64,000 bases of DNA, taken from positions 58,501-122,500 of the forward strand of contig RPFO01000497.1 in the NCBI GenBank assembly GCA_009746045.1, in the 5' to 3' direction. Positions 25,701-36,028 of this stretch are shown here, in pieces. The stretch is from Mesostigma viride. Taxonomy: Eukaryota > Streptophyta > Mesostigmatophyceae > Mesostigmatales > Mesostigmataceae. Under the pieces are notes generated by a model. That model did not search any database. It was not told the DNA's origin and saw nothing but the letters and a program-made list of their open reading frames with translations. The position numbers and the translations under genes are program-made. Numbering within the stretch: the first letter of the stretch is position 1; each line of letters opens with the position of its first letter.

Positions 25701-28403
25701 CCACCCCACCCCACCCACCCCACCCCACCCCACCCCACCCCACCCCACCCCACCCCACCCCACCCCACCCCACCCCACCCCACCCCACCCCACCCCAACC
25801 CACCCCAACCCACCCCACCCCACCCCACCCCTACCCAACCCTTCCGCAGGCCTAAGCCTGGAGCCGCTGGCTGGCGCCATCATGGGCGGGAACACGGCCC
25901 TCGTGAAACCCTCCGAGCTCGCCCCGACATGCTCCGCGCTCCTCGCCCGCCTCCTCCCCGTGTACGTGGACACGCGCGCGGTCGCGGTGGTCGAGGGGGG
26001 GCAGCCGGTGGGGGAGGCGTGCCTCGCGCTGCGGTGGGACAAGATCTTCTACACGGGGGGCGGCGCGGTCGGCCGCGCGGTTCTTCTGGCCGCCGCGAGG
26101 CACCTCACGCCCGTCTGCCTCGAGCTGGGGGGCAAGAACCCGGCGTATGTGGACGACCGCGCCAACCTGCAGGTGGGTGGGGTTTACGGTATAGGGTTTA
26201 GGGTATAGGGTTTTGGGTATAGGGTCTTGGTTTCAGGGTAGAGGGTAGATAGTTGAACGGTGAAGGTTACGTATTGATCTCTACTTTGCCTACAATTATT
26301 AATTGCCGACAATGGTTAGGTAGTAGTGCATGCACAGGCAGTGACGTTAGCATGAAGTCTTGTTCAGATACACATTACACAGAAACCGTGTTTGAATTTC
26401 TGTATGGAATTCAAGTATCCCGTACCAGTGACAAAATCACATTCCGCCACTCCTCCCTTCCCCTTCTTTCCACGCCACCCTTCAACTTGCGGGCCTCTGC
26501 TGGCCACCCCCTTGCCCAGGCACCGTCAACCGATTCAGGTCACTTGTAAACCGGCTCTGTTGCTTTTGCATTCTGTACCTGCAAAGATTATCAACCCCAC
26601 TACCACTGACATCAGCGGCTGTTTGCCAACGCCCCCCCTCCGCCTCTGCCCACACTCCTTCCTCCTCCCCTCCTCGGCCCACCCGCCCACCTTGCCAACC
26701 CTGGTCTGGTTGCCCAGGTCACCGTCAACCGCCTGTGCGCGGGCCGCTTCTTCAACGCAGGCCAGTCGTGCATCGCGCCGGACTACGTGATGGCGCGTGA
26801 TGGCATGATGGACAAACTGATCACCCACTTCAAGGCCCAGATCGCGCGCGCATATGGGCAGGACCCCAAAGCGTCGCCGGACCTCGGCCGCATCATCAAC
26901 GCGCGCCACTTCCAGCGGATAACTCGCATGCTCGAGGAGCCGGGCGTGGCGGTGCGTGGGAAAGGGGGGTGGCGGTGGCAAAGTGTGGGCGATGGGGTGG
27001 GGGCCGGCGAACGCATGTGTGGGCCATGGGGGGTGAGCGAATGGGCAAGGGCTTTCAGATGATGGACTCTGCATCCCCCTGGTGCCTGGATGCTCGAGAT
27101 CCTCCCTGGTTCCCCGCTACGGCCTCGCAAAGCAACCTTTTTCCCGTACCTTTTGTGCCTGTTTGTGTAGCAGTGCAACAAAGGCACTCCTTGGGTGGTC
27201 CGATGCCTCATTTTATCGCTCTCGGTGCGCATGCCCCCGCCCTTGTTCTGCTTCCTATGCCGCATCGCCGATCCCTGCCACCTGAGCCACTTGCCCACTT
27301 TGCTTTCTCCCACCACGACCACGCATGCAATGACCCATGGTGTGACCCACCGGCATCCTTTGCTCCCGCCACTACTACTATTTCTGCTGTTATAACTACT
27401 ACTATCACTACTCCTACAGTGACTGCTATCACTACTGCTATTACTACTGTGCGTGCATGCGTGCGCAGGAGCGCATCATCATCGGCGGCCAGAGCGATGC
27501 CGCCACCCGCTACATCGCACCCACGCTGATCATGGACCCCCCTGCGGACTCGACCCTGTGGAGGGAGGAGATCTTTGGCCCCATCCTGCTGCTCAAGCGC
27601 GTGGCCAACGTTGAGGAGGCCATCGCGTTCGGGCGGACGGTGTGCGCCAACCCGCTGTCCTACTACCTGTTCACGAGCGACAAGAAGGTCATGGACCACT
27701 TTGAGAACAACACGGTGTCGGGGCAGTTTGTCGTCAACGACATTGGCGTGCAGGTAGGTTGCCCCGTGCCCGGACATCGTTTTTTATGCACTATTGTTTA
27801 TTTTTCACGATTCACCTACTCACCGTTGATACATTTCGTTCATGCCTCATAACCAGAATGCCACACCACACACAACTTCACTCACTTTTATGAATACGTT
27901 TTTTCGTATTCATGAAAATGAGTGAAACTGTGTGTGGCATCGCATTCTGATTATACAACGTATTTATCGAAATGAGTGAAATTGTGTGTGGCGTTGCCTT
28001 CTGGTTATGTGGCACGTACGAATACCCAGGTTGCTTTTTCCCCCTTAATCCCTCACCTTGTTGCGCTCTCGCCCACATAAGCTCTCCACCTTCCGTGCAC
28101 TGCCCCGCTTATGCTCCCACCCCGTGTGTACTCCCCTCCTCATGCACTCGCCGCTTTCCCTGGCACCAGTACTTGGTGGAGGGGCTCCCCTTTGGCGGCC
28201 GAGGCGAGAGCGGCATGGGCGCCTACCATGGCCGCTACAGTTTGGACGAGTTCGTGCACCGCAAGGCCGTGCTGCGCCGCTCGTGGATCGACGCATCGGT
28301 GCGCTACCCGCCCTACACGATGTTCAAAGAGACCTTCTTCCGCCTCTTCTTCATGGGTGGGTCGGTCTTCCGCTGGGCGAAATTCCTGCTCACTGGCCGC
28401 TGA
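22775..28403 (+). CDS. Aldehyde dehydrogenase, ALDH3 type, six exons
   Basis: Oxidises an aldehyde to the acid with NAD(P)+. Exons 22775-22943, 23741-23938, 25850-26172, 26718-26951, 27469-27753 and 28170-28403 join in frame with GT-AG introns into 480 residues, usual for ALDH3. Visible motifs: APWNYP (oxyanion Asn), VKPSE (cofactor Lys), FYTGGGAVG, LELGGKNP (general base Glu, about residue 214), GQSC (nucleophile Cys, about 248), EEIFGPIL, and LPFGGRGESGMGAYHG near the end. The C-terminus is hydrophobic (FFRLFFMGGSVFRWAKFLL), recalling the membrane anchor of fatty aldehyde dehydrogenases; membrane location is inference. Introns 2, 3 and 5 carry repeats. The exons are GC-rich and complete, so the gene looks functional. 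Physiological substrate cannot be told. Confidence 0.93.
23505..23537. repeat. Poly-C tract in ALDH intron 1
   Basis: Almost pure C broken by one G and one T, about 200 bases upstream of the exon 2 acceptor. Confidence 0.9.
23999..24105. repeat. Short tandem repeat in ALDH intron 2
   Basis: About two and a half copies of a 47-bp unit containing GTGCTTTCTTCTTATTAGTG and CAATCATTCTTATTAGT. Confidence 0.85.
24104..24300 (+). mobile_element. tRNA-derived SINE-like sequence in ALDH intron 2
   Basis: TTGTGGGTTCAATCCACAGG (24152-24171) forms a perfect T-arm (TGTGG/CCACA around GTTCAAT) with a B-box match, and a GGTGGCGTGTGCCGA stretch 40 bases upstream could be the A box. No acceptor stem pairs with the start, so it is not an intact tRNA. 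It ends in AATAAAAAAATTAATAC. A SINE or retroposed tRNA pseudogene is the likely reading. Confidence 0.5.
24663..24795 (-). mobile_element. SINE-like repeat, family A, copy 2
   Basis: On the minus strand this matches copy 1: GAGAGAAGCTAGGGCGCCCT, TTGGTACCCACGTGAC, then a TAATTAATTAATTAA tail at 24664-24682. The head abuts the CCCCA array, which starts about 30 bases away. Confidence 0.6.
24826..25832. repeat. 1-kb (CCCCA)n minisatellite in ALDH intron 2
   Basis: About 200 pentamers CCCCA with scattered CCCA and one CCCCG patch (25564-25590). It runs to within about 17 bases of the exon 3 acceptor (AG at 25848-25849), so it extends the pyrimidine-rich tract. The opposite strand is TGGGG repeats, with strong G-quadruplex potential. 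Long Gly/Trp/Val frames on the minus strand are artefacts. Confidence 0.97.
26178..26245. repeat. Degenerate TTTAGGG-like repeat in ALDH intron 3
   Basis: Three 14-bp steps around TATAGGGTTTAGGG directly after the exon 3 donor. It resembles plant and green-algal telomere repeats but is short and imperfect. Confidence 0.6.
27848..28012. repeat. Foldback (MITE-like) repeat in ALDH intron 5
   Basis: CATAACCAGAATGCCACAC through TATGAATACG (27848-27898) pairs with CGTATTCATGAAAATGAG through GCATTCTGATTATA (27905-27956), leaving a loop of about six T. A third arm, GAAATGAGTGAAATTGTGTG to TTCTGGTTATGTGG (27969-28012), repeats the right arm. This is typical of a foldback element with a partial duplication. 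Confidence 0.75.
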
Positions 28404-28433
28404 AGAATCAATAATATACTGGCTGGCATATAG

Positions 28434-28492
28434 GCTCGAGCTACCATGGTCCGGGTTCTCCTGATTTCTGGCCTGTGCTGGTTGTCTCCTTG
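28434..28492 (+). mobile_element. Short structured retroposon, family B, with 20-bp target duplication
   Basis: A 59-bp insert (starts GCTCGAGCTACCATGG, ends GGTTGTCTCCTTG) lies just after the ALDH stop codon, probably in the 3' UTR. It is flanked by perfect 20-bp direct repeats ATATACTGGCTGGCATATAG at 28414-28433 and 28493-28512. It is shorter at the 5' end than the 81-bp copy at 45015. Confidence 0.8.
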
Positions 28493-28518
28493 ATATACTG
28501 GCTGGCATATAGTATCGC

Positions 28519-28575
28519 CCGGACAGGCGTGTAGTGCTCCTCAATCGGACAGGCGTGTAGTGCTACCTCAATTTC
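28519..28575. repeat. Small tandem duplication
   Basis: CGGACAGGCGTGTAGTGCT occurs twice, 33 bases apart, downstream of ALDH. Confidence 0.8.
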
Positions 28576-28867
28576 ATTGCTCTAGGTAAACTTGTGTGCA
28601 GGCCACAGAGCGCTCTCTCCGCATCATGACCAGTGCGGGCGCAACTGTGGGTGCAATAAAGCTTCGGCATATCAAATTAAAGCGTGGCGCCATGCAGTAA
28701 GCTAGGCTGCCCCCATGGTCCAGAGCCCACAGACAGATAAGCTTGGAACGCATTTAGAGTCGCCAGATTGGGAGAATATGAAAGCCTCTTCCGTAGCCTG
28801 AGGGGCTTTAGGGGCCGGCCGGGAAAGCTGTTGAGAGCACTAGCTGTCTTGAATGTGCATTTCTGAA

Positions 28868-28920
28868 ACGTAGACTGCGTCACGTGGGTACCAATCATCT
28901 GGCCACGTGGAGTAAAGAAC
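28868..28920 (-). mobile_element. SINE-like repeat, family A, fragment
   Basis: AGACTGCGTCACGTGGGTACCAAT followed by GAGTAAAGAACC corresponds, inverted, to the 3' part of family A. The head is missing. Confidence 0.45.
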
Positions 28921-29080
28921 CGAGAAACACCATGTCAGAGAATATTTGACAGATGCAACTGTTAATTGTCGGAGATATAATTTGACGTTGCACGGTGCAT
29001 GTGCACATTATGTACAACCCTGCCCATCGTAGTCAAGCCTGACGGTAATGGTATGAATATCAAGGAGTAATGGTATGAAT

Positions 29081-29942
29081 CCTCAAGGAGGCCCTCGAGC
29101 AGCACGTGGCCCCCATCGCTGCAGATGTGGCGGCCATGGGCAGCACGCTGGCTGCCGAGCTCCCCCTCCTCTCCACCATCCCCACCGCCACCGCCACCCT
29201 CCTCGCCTCCTCCACCGCCACCACCCCCACCTCCGACGCCATCACCGCCCAGCTCCGTGAAATCGACCAGCGTCTTAAAGACAACGCAATCGCCATCGAG
29301 GTCCTGCAGAACACCGCCGGCCTCACCGCCCAGGCGGTGAAGGACATTGCCGCCAAGCCAGCCCCTGCTGGCCTGGCCGGCGATGCTCCTCCCATCACGA
29401 CCTGGGCGGACATGCTTAAGCAGCACACCACCTCCACCACCTCCGCCGTCGCAGCACAGCTCCAGCGGCAGACGCTTGACCTCCGCGAGGAGGCCGAGCT
29501 CGCCAAGCGCAGCCTTAACGTCATTGTCAAGAATCTCAAGATGGAGGAAGGTGAGAATTCCGAGAAGCTTGCGCGTGCTTTTGAGAGAGAAATCCTTGAT
29601 CGCATGGGCCTTACTGGTGAGATCGAGCTGGCCGCCCACCGCCTTCCCCGCGCGCGGGGTAAGGCAGGGCCGCCCCCGCTCCTTCTCACCTTTAAGACCC
29701 CGGCGGACAAGATTTCTTTTCTCAGACGCCGCAAGCGGCTCGAGAAGACTCTCTTCACCCTTGATGACGACCTGACCCTGGCGCAGCAACAACGGCGACG
29801 GGAGCTATGGCCGACCTACCTCCAGCTCCGGCAGACCAAGGCGGGCCAGCCGGTGTACTGGAAGGGGGCGGCCATCTACGTCGGCCACAAGCCCTGGCAG
29901 GCGACCCCCGCGGCCCCAGCGACTCCAGGCGCCCCAGCTTAG
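29081..29942 (+). CDS. LINE ORF1-type protein (5'-truncated)
   Basis: Open from the truncation point; the first ATG in frame is at 29106, giving 278 residues. The first 130 residues are Ala/Thr-rich with a probable coiled coil (ITAQLREIDQRLKDNAIAIE). The middle (about 140-215) reads SLNVIVKNLKMEEGENS, then a segment resembling the RRM of L1-type ORF1 proteins. The C-terminal part is rich in Arg, Gln and Trp (QQQRRRELWPTYLQLRQTK), like the C-terminal nucleic-acid-binding domain. Such proteins coat LINE RNA. The frame is intact here but starts inside the protein. Confidence 0.6.
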
Positions 29943-30387
29943 GGGAATACAGCAGTAGTAGTGTAGAATAGATAGACCGTGGCCATGTACATGTACGCCT
30001 CCTAGAGGCCCTATCCCAGCTAAGCCACGCGCTTTATTTAATCATGTACATGTGTGCCTATGATGAGCCACACTCCAGATGATGCCTAGCTTTATTTAGT
30101 TATGTTGTGCCCATGCAGGGAGTAACTCTCTGCTGAGACGCCATGCCCTAGCTTTTTGTATAGCTCTGCTGATCTTCCCCCCCATGACAGGCTCCCCCTT
30201 CGCTGGGCATAGCTTGAAGATCATGGGGATGCACGTGCCCTGGTGCACCTAGAGCAAGGGTCCTTTACATCCCCACCCTTGCAGGAAGTAGCTTAGGATG
30301 TATGATAGGCCATATGCCCCCTCTCAAGGGCTATGTGCTACATATACTCCCAACGGAGTTATGTTACAATTCAATTCAATTCAATTC
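29081..30387 (+). mobile_element. ORF1-only LINE, copy 1
   Basis: A 5'-truncated LINE copy made of an ORF1 (29081-29942), a 3' UTR of about 400 bp, and a 3' tail GTGCTACATATACTCCCAAC...GGAG...ATGTT followed by ATTCA repeats (30366-30387). It is flanked by TAATGGTATGAAT (29068-29080) and AATGGTATGAAT (30388-30399). No reverse transcriptase follows ORF1, so it must be mobilised in trans. Confidence 0.75.
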
Positions 30388-30399
30388 AATGGTATGAAT

Positions 30400-30970
30400 C
30401 CCCCTGGCGCAGCAACAACGGCGACGGGAGCTATGGCCGACCTACCTCCAGCTCCGGCAGACCAAGGCGGGGCAGCCGGTGTACTGGAAGGGGGCGGCCA
30501 TCTACGTCGGCCACAAGCCCTGGCAGGCGACCCCCCCCCCCCGCGGCCCCAGCGACTCCAGACGCCCCAGCTTAGGGGAATACAGCAGTAGTAGTGCAGA
30601 ATAGATAGACCGTGGCCATGTACATGTACGCCTCCTAGAGGCACTATCTCAGCTAAGCCCTGCGCTTTATTTAATCATGTACATGTGTGCCTATGATGTG
30701 CCACACTCCAGACGATGCCTAGCCTTATTTAGTAATGTTGTGCCCATGCAGGGAGTCACTCTCTGCTGAGAAGCCATGCCATAGCTCTTGTATAGCCATG
30801 ATGATCTTCCCCCTCACAGGCATGCTCCCCCCCTTACCCGGGCATAGCGTGATAGACCATGAGGGTGCGGGTGCCCTGGTGCACCTAGAGCAAGTGTTGT
30901 TTACATTCCCACCCTTGCAGGAAGTAGCTTAGAATGTATTATAGGCTCATATGCCCCTTCTCAGGGCTAT
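30400..30970 (+). mobile_element. ORF1-only LINE, copy 2, left part
   Basis: A more strongly 5'-truncated copy. It begins inside the ORF1 C-terminal domain (CCCTGGCGCAGCAACAACGG) and runs through the same 3' UTR as copy 1. A C-rich run at 30531-30542 shifts the frame. It is interrupted at 30970 by the minus-strand LINE and resumes at 33813. Confidence 0.85.
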
Positions 30971-33800
30971 TAAATTAAATTAAATTAAATTATAACATGC
31001 CTTCGTGGGGAGGTCATGTAGCACATATTTCATGATGGATGGGGTGGGGGAAGCCGCGTGATCGAACTATCCTAACTCTATCTAGAAAATCCTAACTGCA
31101 CTACTCATCAAAACGCCTCCTCCGCTTGGGGGGAGGTGGCTTGCCCACAGGGTCCGGGGCGTGTGTGCCTTGACAATCTTCTTCCACCGCGTCTTGTCCT
31201 GCATGGCAGTCCAAAGACGGGAGAGAGAGTGGATGCGGTGCTCAAACTGGGCTGGGACCACGAGGTCGTCCAGCAGCATCTGAACGTAGTTGGTGACAGG
31301 TTTCCCTACCATTTTGGGAATGTCCTTGGGGCCAGGCCAGGTCAGAATGTGCCGCCCTGGCTGTCCAAGCCGCTGGGGGCCGGCCAGACCAAGGGTGGTG
31401 TCGACCTGGCTGGTGCGTGCAAGGTGTCCTACAAATGCTATCCTACGCTGTCTAATCTCGTCCGAAACACGAGGCATGCCATGATACAGAGACTCTGATG
31501 ACGGACGCTCGGAAAAACCTACATTAAGGACCTGCCGGAGCATCCTGTAAACTGTGCCGTCGAGCCGAGCTGCCAGTTTGGGGGGAGGGTCCACGCCTCG
31601 GCGCCATACGTGAGCACCGTGAGGACGAGGACCTTGAAGAGCATGCGCTTGCGGTGCCCGTTCAGGCCCTTCGAGCGCCAGTAGGGTGTGAGCGAACGGA
31701 GCTTGGCCCAGGCAAGGCCGATGCGGGTGTCCACATCGTCGGCGGTGTCAGGAAGCCAGCTCCCCAACAGCTTGAAGCGGTCGCGGAACGGGACCTCCGT
31801 CCCGTCGAGCAGGCGCGGCAGCGGTGGTTTACTGGATGCTCCTATCACCATCGCCTCAGTTTTGACACTAATCTCCAGCCCCACCGCCCGCGCCTCCAGG
31901 CCCAGGCAGTCCAGCCAGGTCTGAATGTGCTCGGGGCGCTCGATGAGGGTGGTATCATCCGCATAAATCAGGTCGGCAAGGCGGTAACCAGGTCTAACCC
32001 CGCCGTGCTCTTTCACGTTAAGGATGTCCAAGCCTGGCTCGAACCCCTTAAGAGCAGTAAAGCGCGCACGTGCCCGGCGCATGACGTGATCCACGACAAT
32101 AATGAACAGGTATGGGGACAGGACACAACCTTGCCACACCCCGTGGTGAAGGGGGAATGGTGGAGTGGTGCCCTCCGCAGTCCGCACTACTGCCTGTGAA
32201 CCCTCATACAGACGGCGAATGGCAGCAATAAACGCAGGTGGTACCCGATCCAGATCTGGATCGGCTCGAGCTAGGATGGCCCAAAGAGCCTCCCAGAGAA
32301 CCGTGTCAAAGGCCTTGATATAGTCAACAAAAATGAAGACCAGCGGCAAACTGTCAGGGGGAAGTCGACGCACCTCCTCCATCAACCGGCGAGTGACAAA
32401 CACAGCCATGACAGTGTTACGACCACGACGGAAACCCATCTGAGACTCACCCAGGTGTGCCGGTCCAGCGCGGCGCGGAGCCTGTGCAGCATCATGCGCA
32501 TGAAGACCTTCAGCGCGGCGCTCTGGAGGCAGACACCCCGGTAGTTACCGGGGTCAGCAGCAGAGCCCTTCTTGTACAGCATGACGCGGATGGCCGTCTG
32601 CCACTCAGCAGGCGGAGGCTCGTCAGAGAGCAGGACACGGTTGCAGAACGCCAGCAGAAGATCCCTAACCGCCAGATCAGGGGTCTTCAGCAGCTCAGCA
32701 GAAAGGTGGTCGGCACCGACCGCCGCATCGTACCGCAGGCGAGCAAGGGCGCCGTCCAATTCCTTCAAAGTGAAGGGGGGGACGACGTCGTCAGTGGCAA
32801 GGCAGCCCTCCTGCAAGGCGGGGACTTGGTAGTCCGCGGCCGAGGAGGGGGGCGCTGGCGGCGGCGGGGGTCCGGCGACCCCGAGGCGGGCGGCCGTCTC
32901 GGGGTGAAGCGGCGGGGGGGGGGCGCGAGCCCCACCGGTCAAGGAAACATTGTGGGCCAACCAGCGGTCAAGGCTTACCGGCGCCGTGCCGTCCCCCGTG
33001 TGCTCCACCGGGGTGCGCTGCCGCCGGCCGCCGAGCCGGTCGAGAGGTGGTACCACATGTCCTTGCCCTGGTTGCGAGCCTGGCAGGCCTTGGCATCCGC
33101 GATGCACTGGGCCGCCTCCGCGTCCTGAGCGTGCTCGTAGGCCTCCACAAGGGCGGCCTTGAGCAATGGTTTCTGCAGCGGGTCCCGGTTACGCTTGAGG
33201 CGGTGCCGGGCGGCCAAGACCTTGGGGTCCTGGCGGTAGAGCGGGCCGGGGCGGCGGCGGGGCATGACCGGCAGGTGCCGGGCCGCCAGCAACGGGGCAC
33301 GGGCCGCAAAGCCCGCAAAAATGGCTGCGTTGGGGGCACCATTGTCCAGCTCGTCGACGTCCGCCCGGGCGTCCAGGGCCGACAGGTACTTCCGTCGGCA
33401 CCAGTTCCGCTCGTGCTCGGCGTCCGTCCAGTCCTCAGGATCTCCCTTGACCGGGCGTAGAGCAGACCAGTCAGGGCGGACCACTGGGGCGCGGCGCGCG
33501 GGGACGTGGAACCGGAGCCGAAGGGTCGCGCGCACCAACCGGTGGTCAGAGCACACCGTCGGCGTGTCAAACACTCGGGTGTCCAGGACCGAGGTGCACC
33601 TGGACTGCCGTACCACGTACCACGTAGTCCAAACAGGCCTGACGGCCGTTAGGACCACGAAAAGTGACCAAGTCCTGTGAGGGACGTTGGAAGTGGCAGT
33701 TGACAGCAACCATCCCGCTATCCCGCAAAAAGGCAGAAAACAGGGGAGTGTTGTCGTTAGCAGTAGTGTCAGCAGGCGCAGTTGTCTCAGTTAGCAGTAG
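30971..33800 (-). mobile_element. APE-type LINE, 5'-truncated, inserted in copy 2
   Basis: Flanked by the perfect 12-bp target duplication TCTCAGGGCTAT (30959-30970 and 33801-33812). Copy 1, uninterrupted at the same position (about 30331-30344), confirms the empty site. The 3' end (left) carries an ATTTA-repeat tail (30971-30992) preceded on the minus strand by GTGCTACATGACCTCCCCAC, a relative of the tail of the ORF1-only copies. Confidence 0.9.
31082..33780 (-). pseudogene. LINE pol: endonuclease end, reverse transcriptase, C-terminal domain
   Basis: Minus strand. The 5' part encodes the end of an apurinic-type endonuclease with the terminal SDHRLV motif near 33537-33553. Reverse transcriptase follows, with GNYRGV near 32540, GFRRGRNT near 32420-32440, and catalytic YADD near 31947-31970. 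A C-terminal segment with RQRRIAFVGHLAR (near 31430-31465) is typical of LINEs. Frame breaks near 33050 and 32440 and the missing N-terminal endonuclease make it inactive. Confidence 0.9.
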
Positions 33801-33812
33801 TCTCAGGGCTAT

Positions 33813-33858
33813 GTGCTACATATACTCCCAACGGAGTTATGTTCCTAATTAATTAATT
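33813..33858 (+). mobile_element. ORF1-only LINE, copy 2, right end
   Basis: GTGCTACATATACTCCCAAC through ATGTT, then CTAATTAATTAATTAA as the tail, then the target repeat TAATGGTATGAAT (33858-33870). This completes the copy split by the minus-strand LINE. Confidence 0.85.
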
Positions 33859-33867
33859 AATGGTATG

Positions 33868-33990
33868 AATATATATTCATTGAGAATGATAAATTATGGA
33901 GGTGATATTGCCATGCAACGTACATAAGATATATATTCATTGAGAATGATAGATTACGGAGGTGAGATAGGCATGCAACATAAGGAAAAA
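33868..33990. repeat. Direct duplication of about 60 bp
   Basis: ATATATATTCATTGAGAATG with the following GGAGGTGA and GCATGCAAC block occurs twice in tandem. A third partial copy is at 36030-36054, next to a retrotransposon end. Confidence 0.85.
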
Positions 33991-34245
33991 CCCGAGAACT
34001 GGGAGAATAACCCTGAAGAAATTAATAGTAATCTGACACAGACATCCAAGGATCACGCCAGCGGCACAAGGTACAACTAACTATACATCACAAAACTACA
34101 CGCAGCAACAGCGCTGCCGGCCCACCATGCAGGCCTGGAAGGAAGATATATATTCTGATTTGGCATGCACGCCGCAAAGGTGAAAACCATCTGCGTTCAG
34201 TGCCGGTCCGTGGAAAACGCGGAAAAACGTACATAAGATATATAT

Positions 34246-34909
34246 CAGGGGGGGTGGAAAAAACAAAAATATCAGACACCATGCTGAAATTTTCCAAAAG
34301 TTGGCCCTTGGACCCTACCTACCTAGCACGAAGGCGCTATACCTAGCAAAACCCTGAGGTCCCAAGGGTTATAGGGGTCGACCTAGACAGCAAAATGATC
34401 AGCTCCGCGAGCTCTACCGTTTGAGCATATTGGTGTATGGGAAAATTCCGGTTTTCTTAAATGGGTCGTTGGCCGGCGCGACGCGATACTGGCACGGCAC
34501 GGCGCTGGATAGCCGAAGCCTTGTAGTGGTGGCAGACGGCAGCATACTTCCGTACCTAGGGGCAGCACCGTCTTGCGGGTGCAACCCCCCCCCCCTCTAT
34601 GGTACCTGCCAAAATTTTGACTGCAGATTTGGGTTCAGCTCGCCAAGTGCTATCAGTTTGTCCGTCAAACCGTTTCAAAATTCCGACCATACAGGGAGCT
34701 AGCAGAATTTCCAAGTGTTTTGTTGTAAAAAAACCATATCGACCCGGCACCCTACCTACCTACCCTTTAAGTTAACGGTTTTTGAGGCTCTGTAACTTCT
34801 AACCTAGAGACCCCCTGGGGTTGCGACCAGTGGCAAACATGCTTGTTTTCGCGAGATCTACTCGAATCCAGCATGATGTAAATTTTCTTGTTTTTTTCCA
34901 CCCCCCCTG
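34246..34909. mobile_element. MITE with CAGGGGGGGTGG terminal inverted repeats
   Basis: The left end CAGGGGGGGTGGAAAAAACA is matched, inverted, by the right end TTTTTTTCCACCCCCCCTG. The flanks are TATATAT on both sides, so a 7-8 bp duplication in a TA run is likely but cannot be phased. The ends fit the hAT consensus YARNG. The 664-bp interior has no transposase. Confidence 0.65.
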
Positions 34910-34921
34910 TATATATATTCA

Positions 34922-35894
34922 GCAGGCCTGTTCTCCCGTCCGTGCCGCTCAGGCGGTACAGCGCCACCTCCCTCGCGGCACTCCCTCGGTCGCCTCCGTT
35001 CAATCTCCCGCCGCATTCCCTGCTCGCGTCATCGATAAACACCAGAAAACCTACGCGGGTATTCTGCACACGGCTGATTGGATTGCTCTTTTCGCGGACC
35101 TCAACGCCCAGGGACGTGCGTGGCTGTTCTCGCTTTCCTTGCGGAGTGTGGGCTCGGCGTACCTTCGTGCTCTTCCCATGCCCCCCCCATTCGCCTTGGC
35201 TCCCAGCCACTACTCGGTGGCGCTCCGGCACCAGCTATTTGCCCCGCAGCCTCTTGTTCCGGCCGGGCGGCCTTGTGGTAGCTGTAGGCAGCCGCTGGAT
35301 CCCACGGGGACTCACTACCTTGCCTGCATGGGGGGCCAACAGAATCAGAATTGGTATTTGTATTTGCACACTGTCCTCCTGACGGTGGTGCTCGCCATGA
35401 TTCGGTCGGTTTTCCCCCACGCGAACATCCGGTCCGAGGATGCGGATGGCGCTGCCTTCTATTCCCCCAACCACCGGCCTGACATCGTGGTGCTGGACTT
35501 TGAGGGGGGTGGCCGGCATCTGCTTATTGACGTTTCGGTGGCGCGGCCCTTGGCTCTTAGCCACGTGGCTGGGGCCTCCCTCACGGCAGGTTACACGGCG
35601 GACCGGGCGGAGCGGGCCAAGCTCCTGGCCTACGGCGACGTCGGGCACCATCGTGTGGTGCCCTTTGTCCTGGAGGAGTTTGGGGCCATGGGGCCCCTGA
35701 CCTCCGCCTTCTTCAAGGAGTGTTGCCGGCTCCGGGAGGACCGGCTGGACCTGGAGGGCCAGCGGGCCCCATGGTCGGCGCGGACCTGGACGTCATATTG
35801 GCGTCAGCGCTTGTCGGTGGCGCTGACTCGGGCCATGGCTGACATCATGCTCCGCCGTACGCGGGCTGATTTTGCGGTGCAGCAGGGCTATTAG
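34922..35894 (+). CDS. C-terminal endonuclease part of the retrotransposon ORF
   Basis: About 324 residues, uninterrupted. A zinc-binding C-x2-C-x9-H-x3-C cluster (CGSCRQPLDPTGTHYLAC) near 35274-35330 is followed by RPDIVVLDFEGGGRHLLIDV (near 35477-35540), a PD-(D/E)xK-like active site. This pairing is characteristic of the endonuclease of R2/CRE-type non-LTR elements. The rest of the element (zinc finger, reverse transcriptase) was lost by truncation. Near-identity with copies 2 and 3 means recent movement. Confidence 0.75.
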
Positions 35895-36028
35895 GTTCCT
35901 CCCGTTAGGCGTTTCCATTGGTCTTATCGTAGTATAGAGCTTTGACATGGCTCTGTATATAGGTTTATAGCTGGGCGTTTGCTTTGGTTTGAGTGATTTC
36001 ACTCTGCTGTAAGTAATTATATTTTTAA
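34922..36028 (+). mobile_element. Restriction-like-endonuclease non-LTR retrotransposon, copy 1
   Basis: 5'-truncated copy with a 10-bp target duplication TATATATTCA (34912-34921 and 36029-36038). It carries the C-terminal third of the ORF (to the stop at 35894) and the 3' UTR ending CTGTAAGTAATTATATTTTT. It faces copy 2 tail to tail, 40 bases apart, forming a long inverted repeat. Confidence 0.85.

Noticed and set aside
24724..26042. Minus-strand ORFs of 330-420 residues made of Gly, Trp and Val
   Set aside because: They are readings of the CCCCA array, opposite a well-supported ALDH gene.
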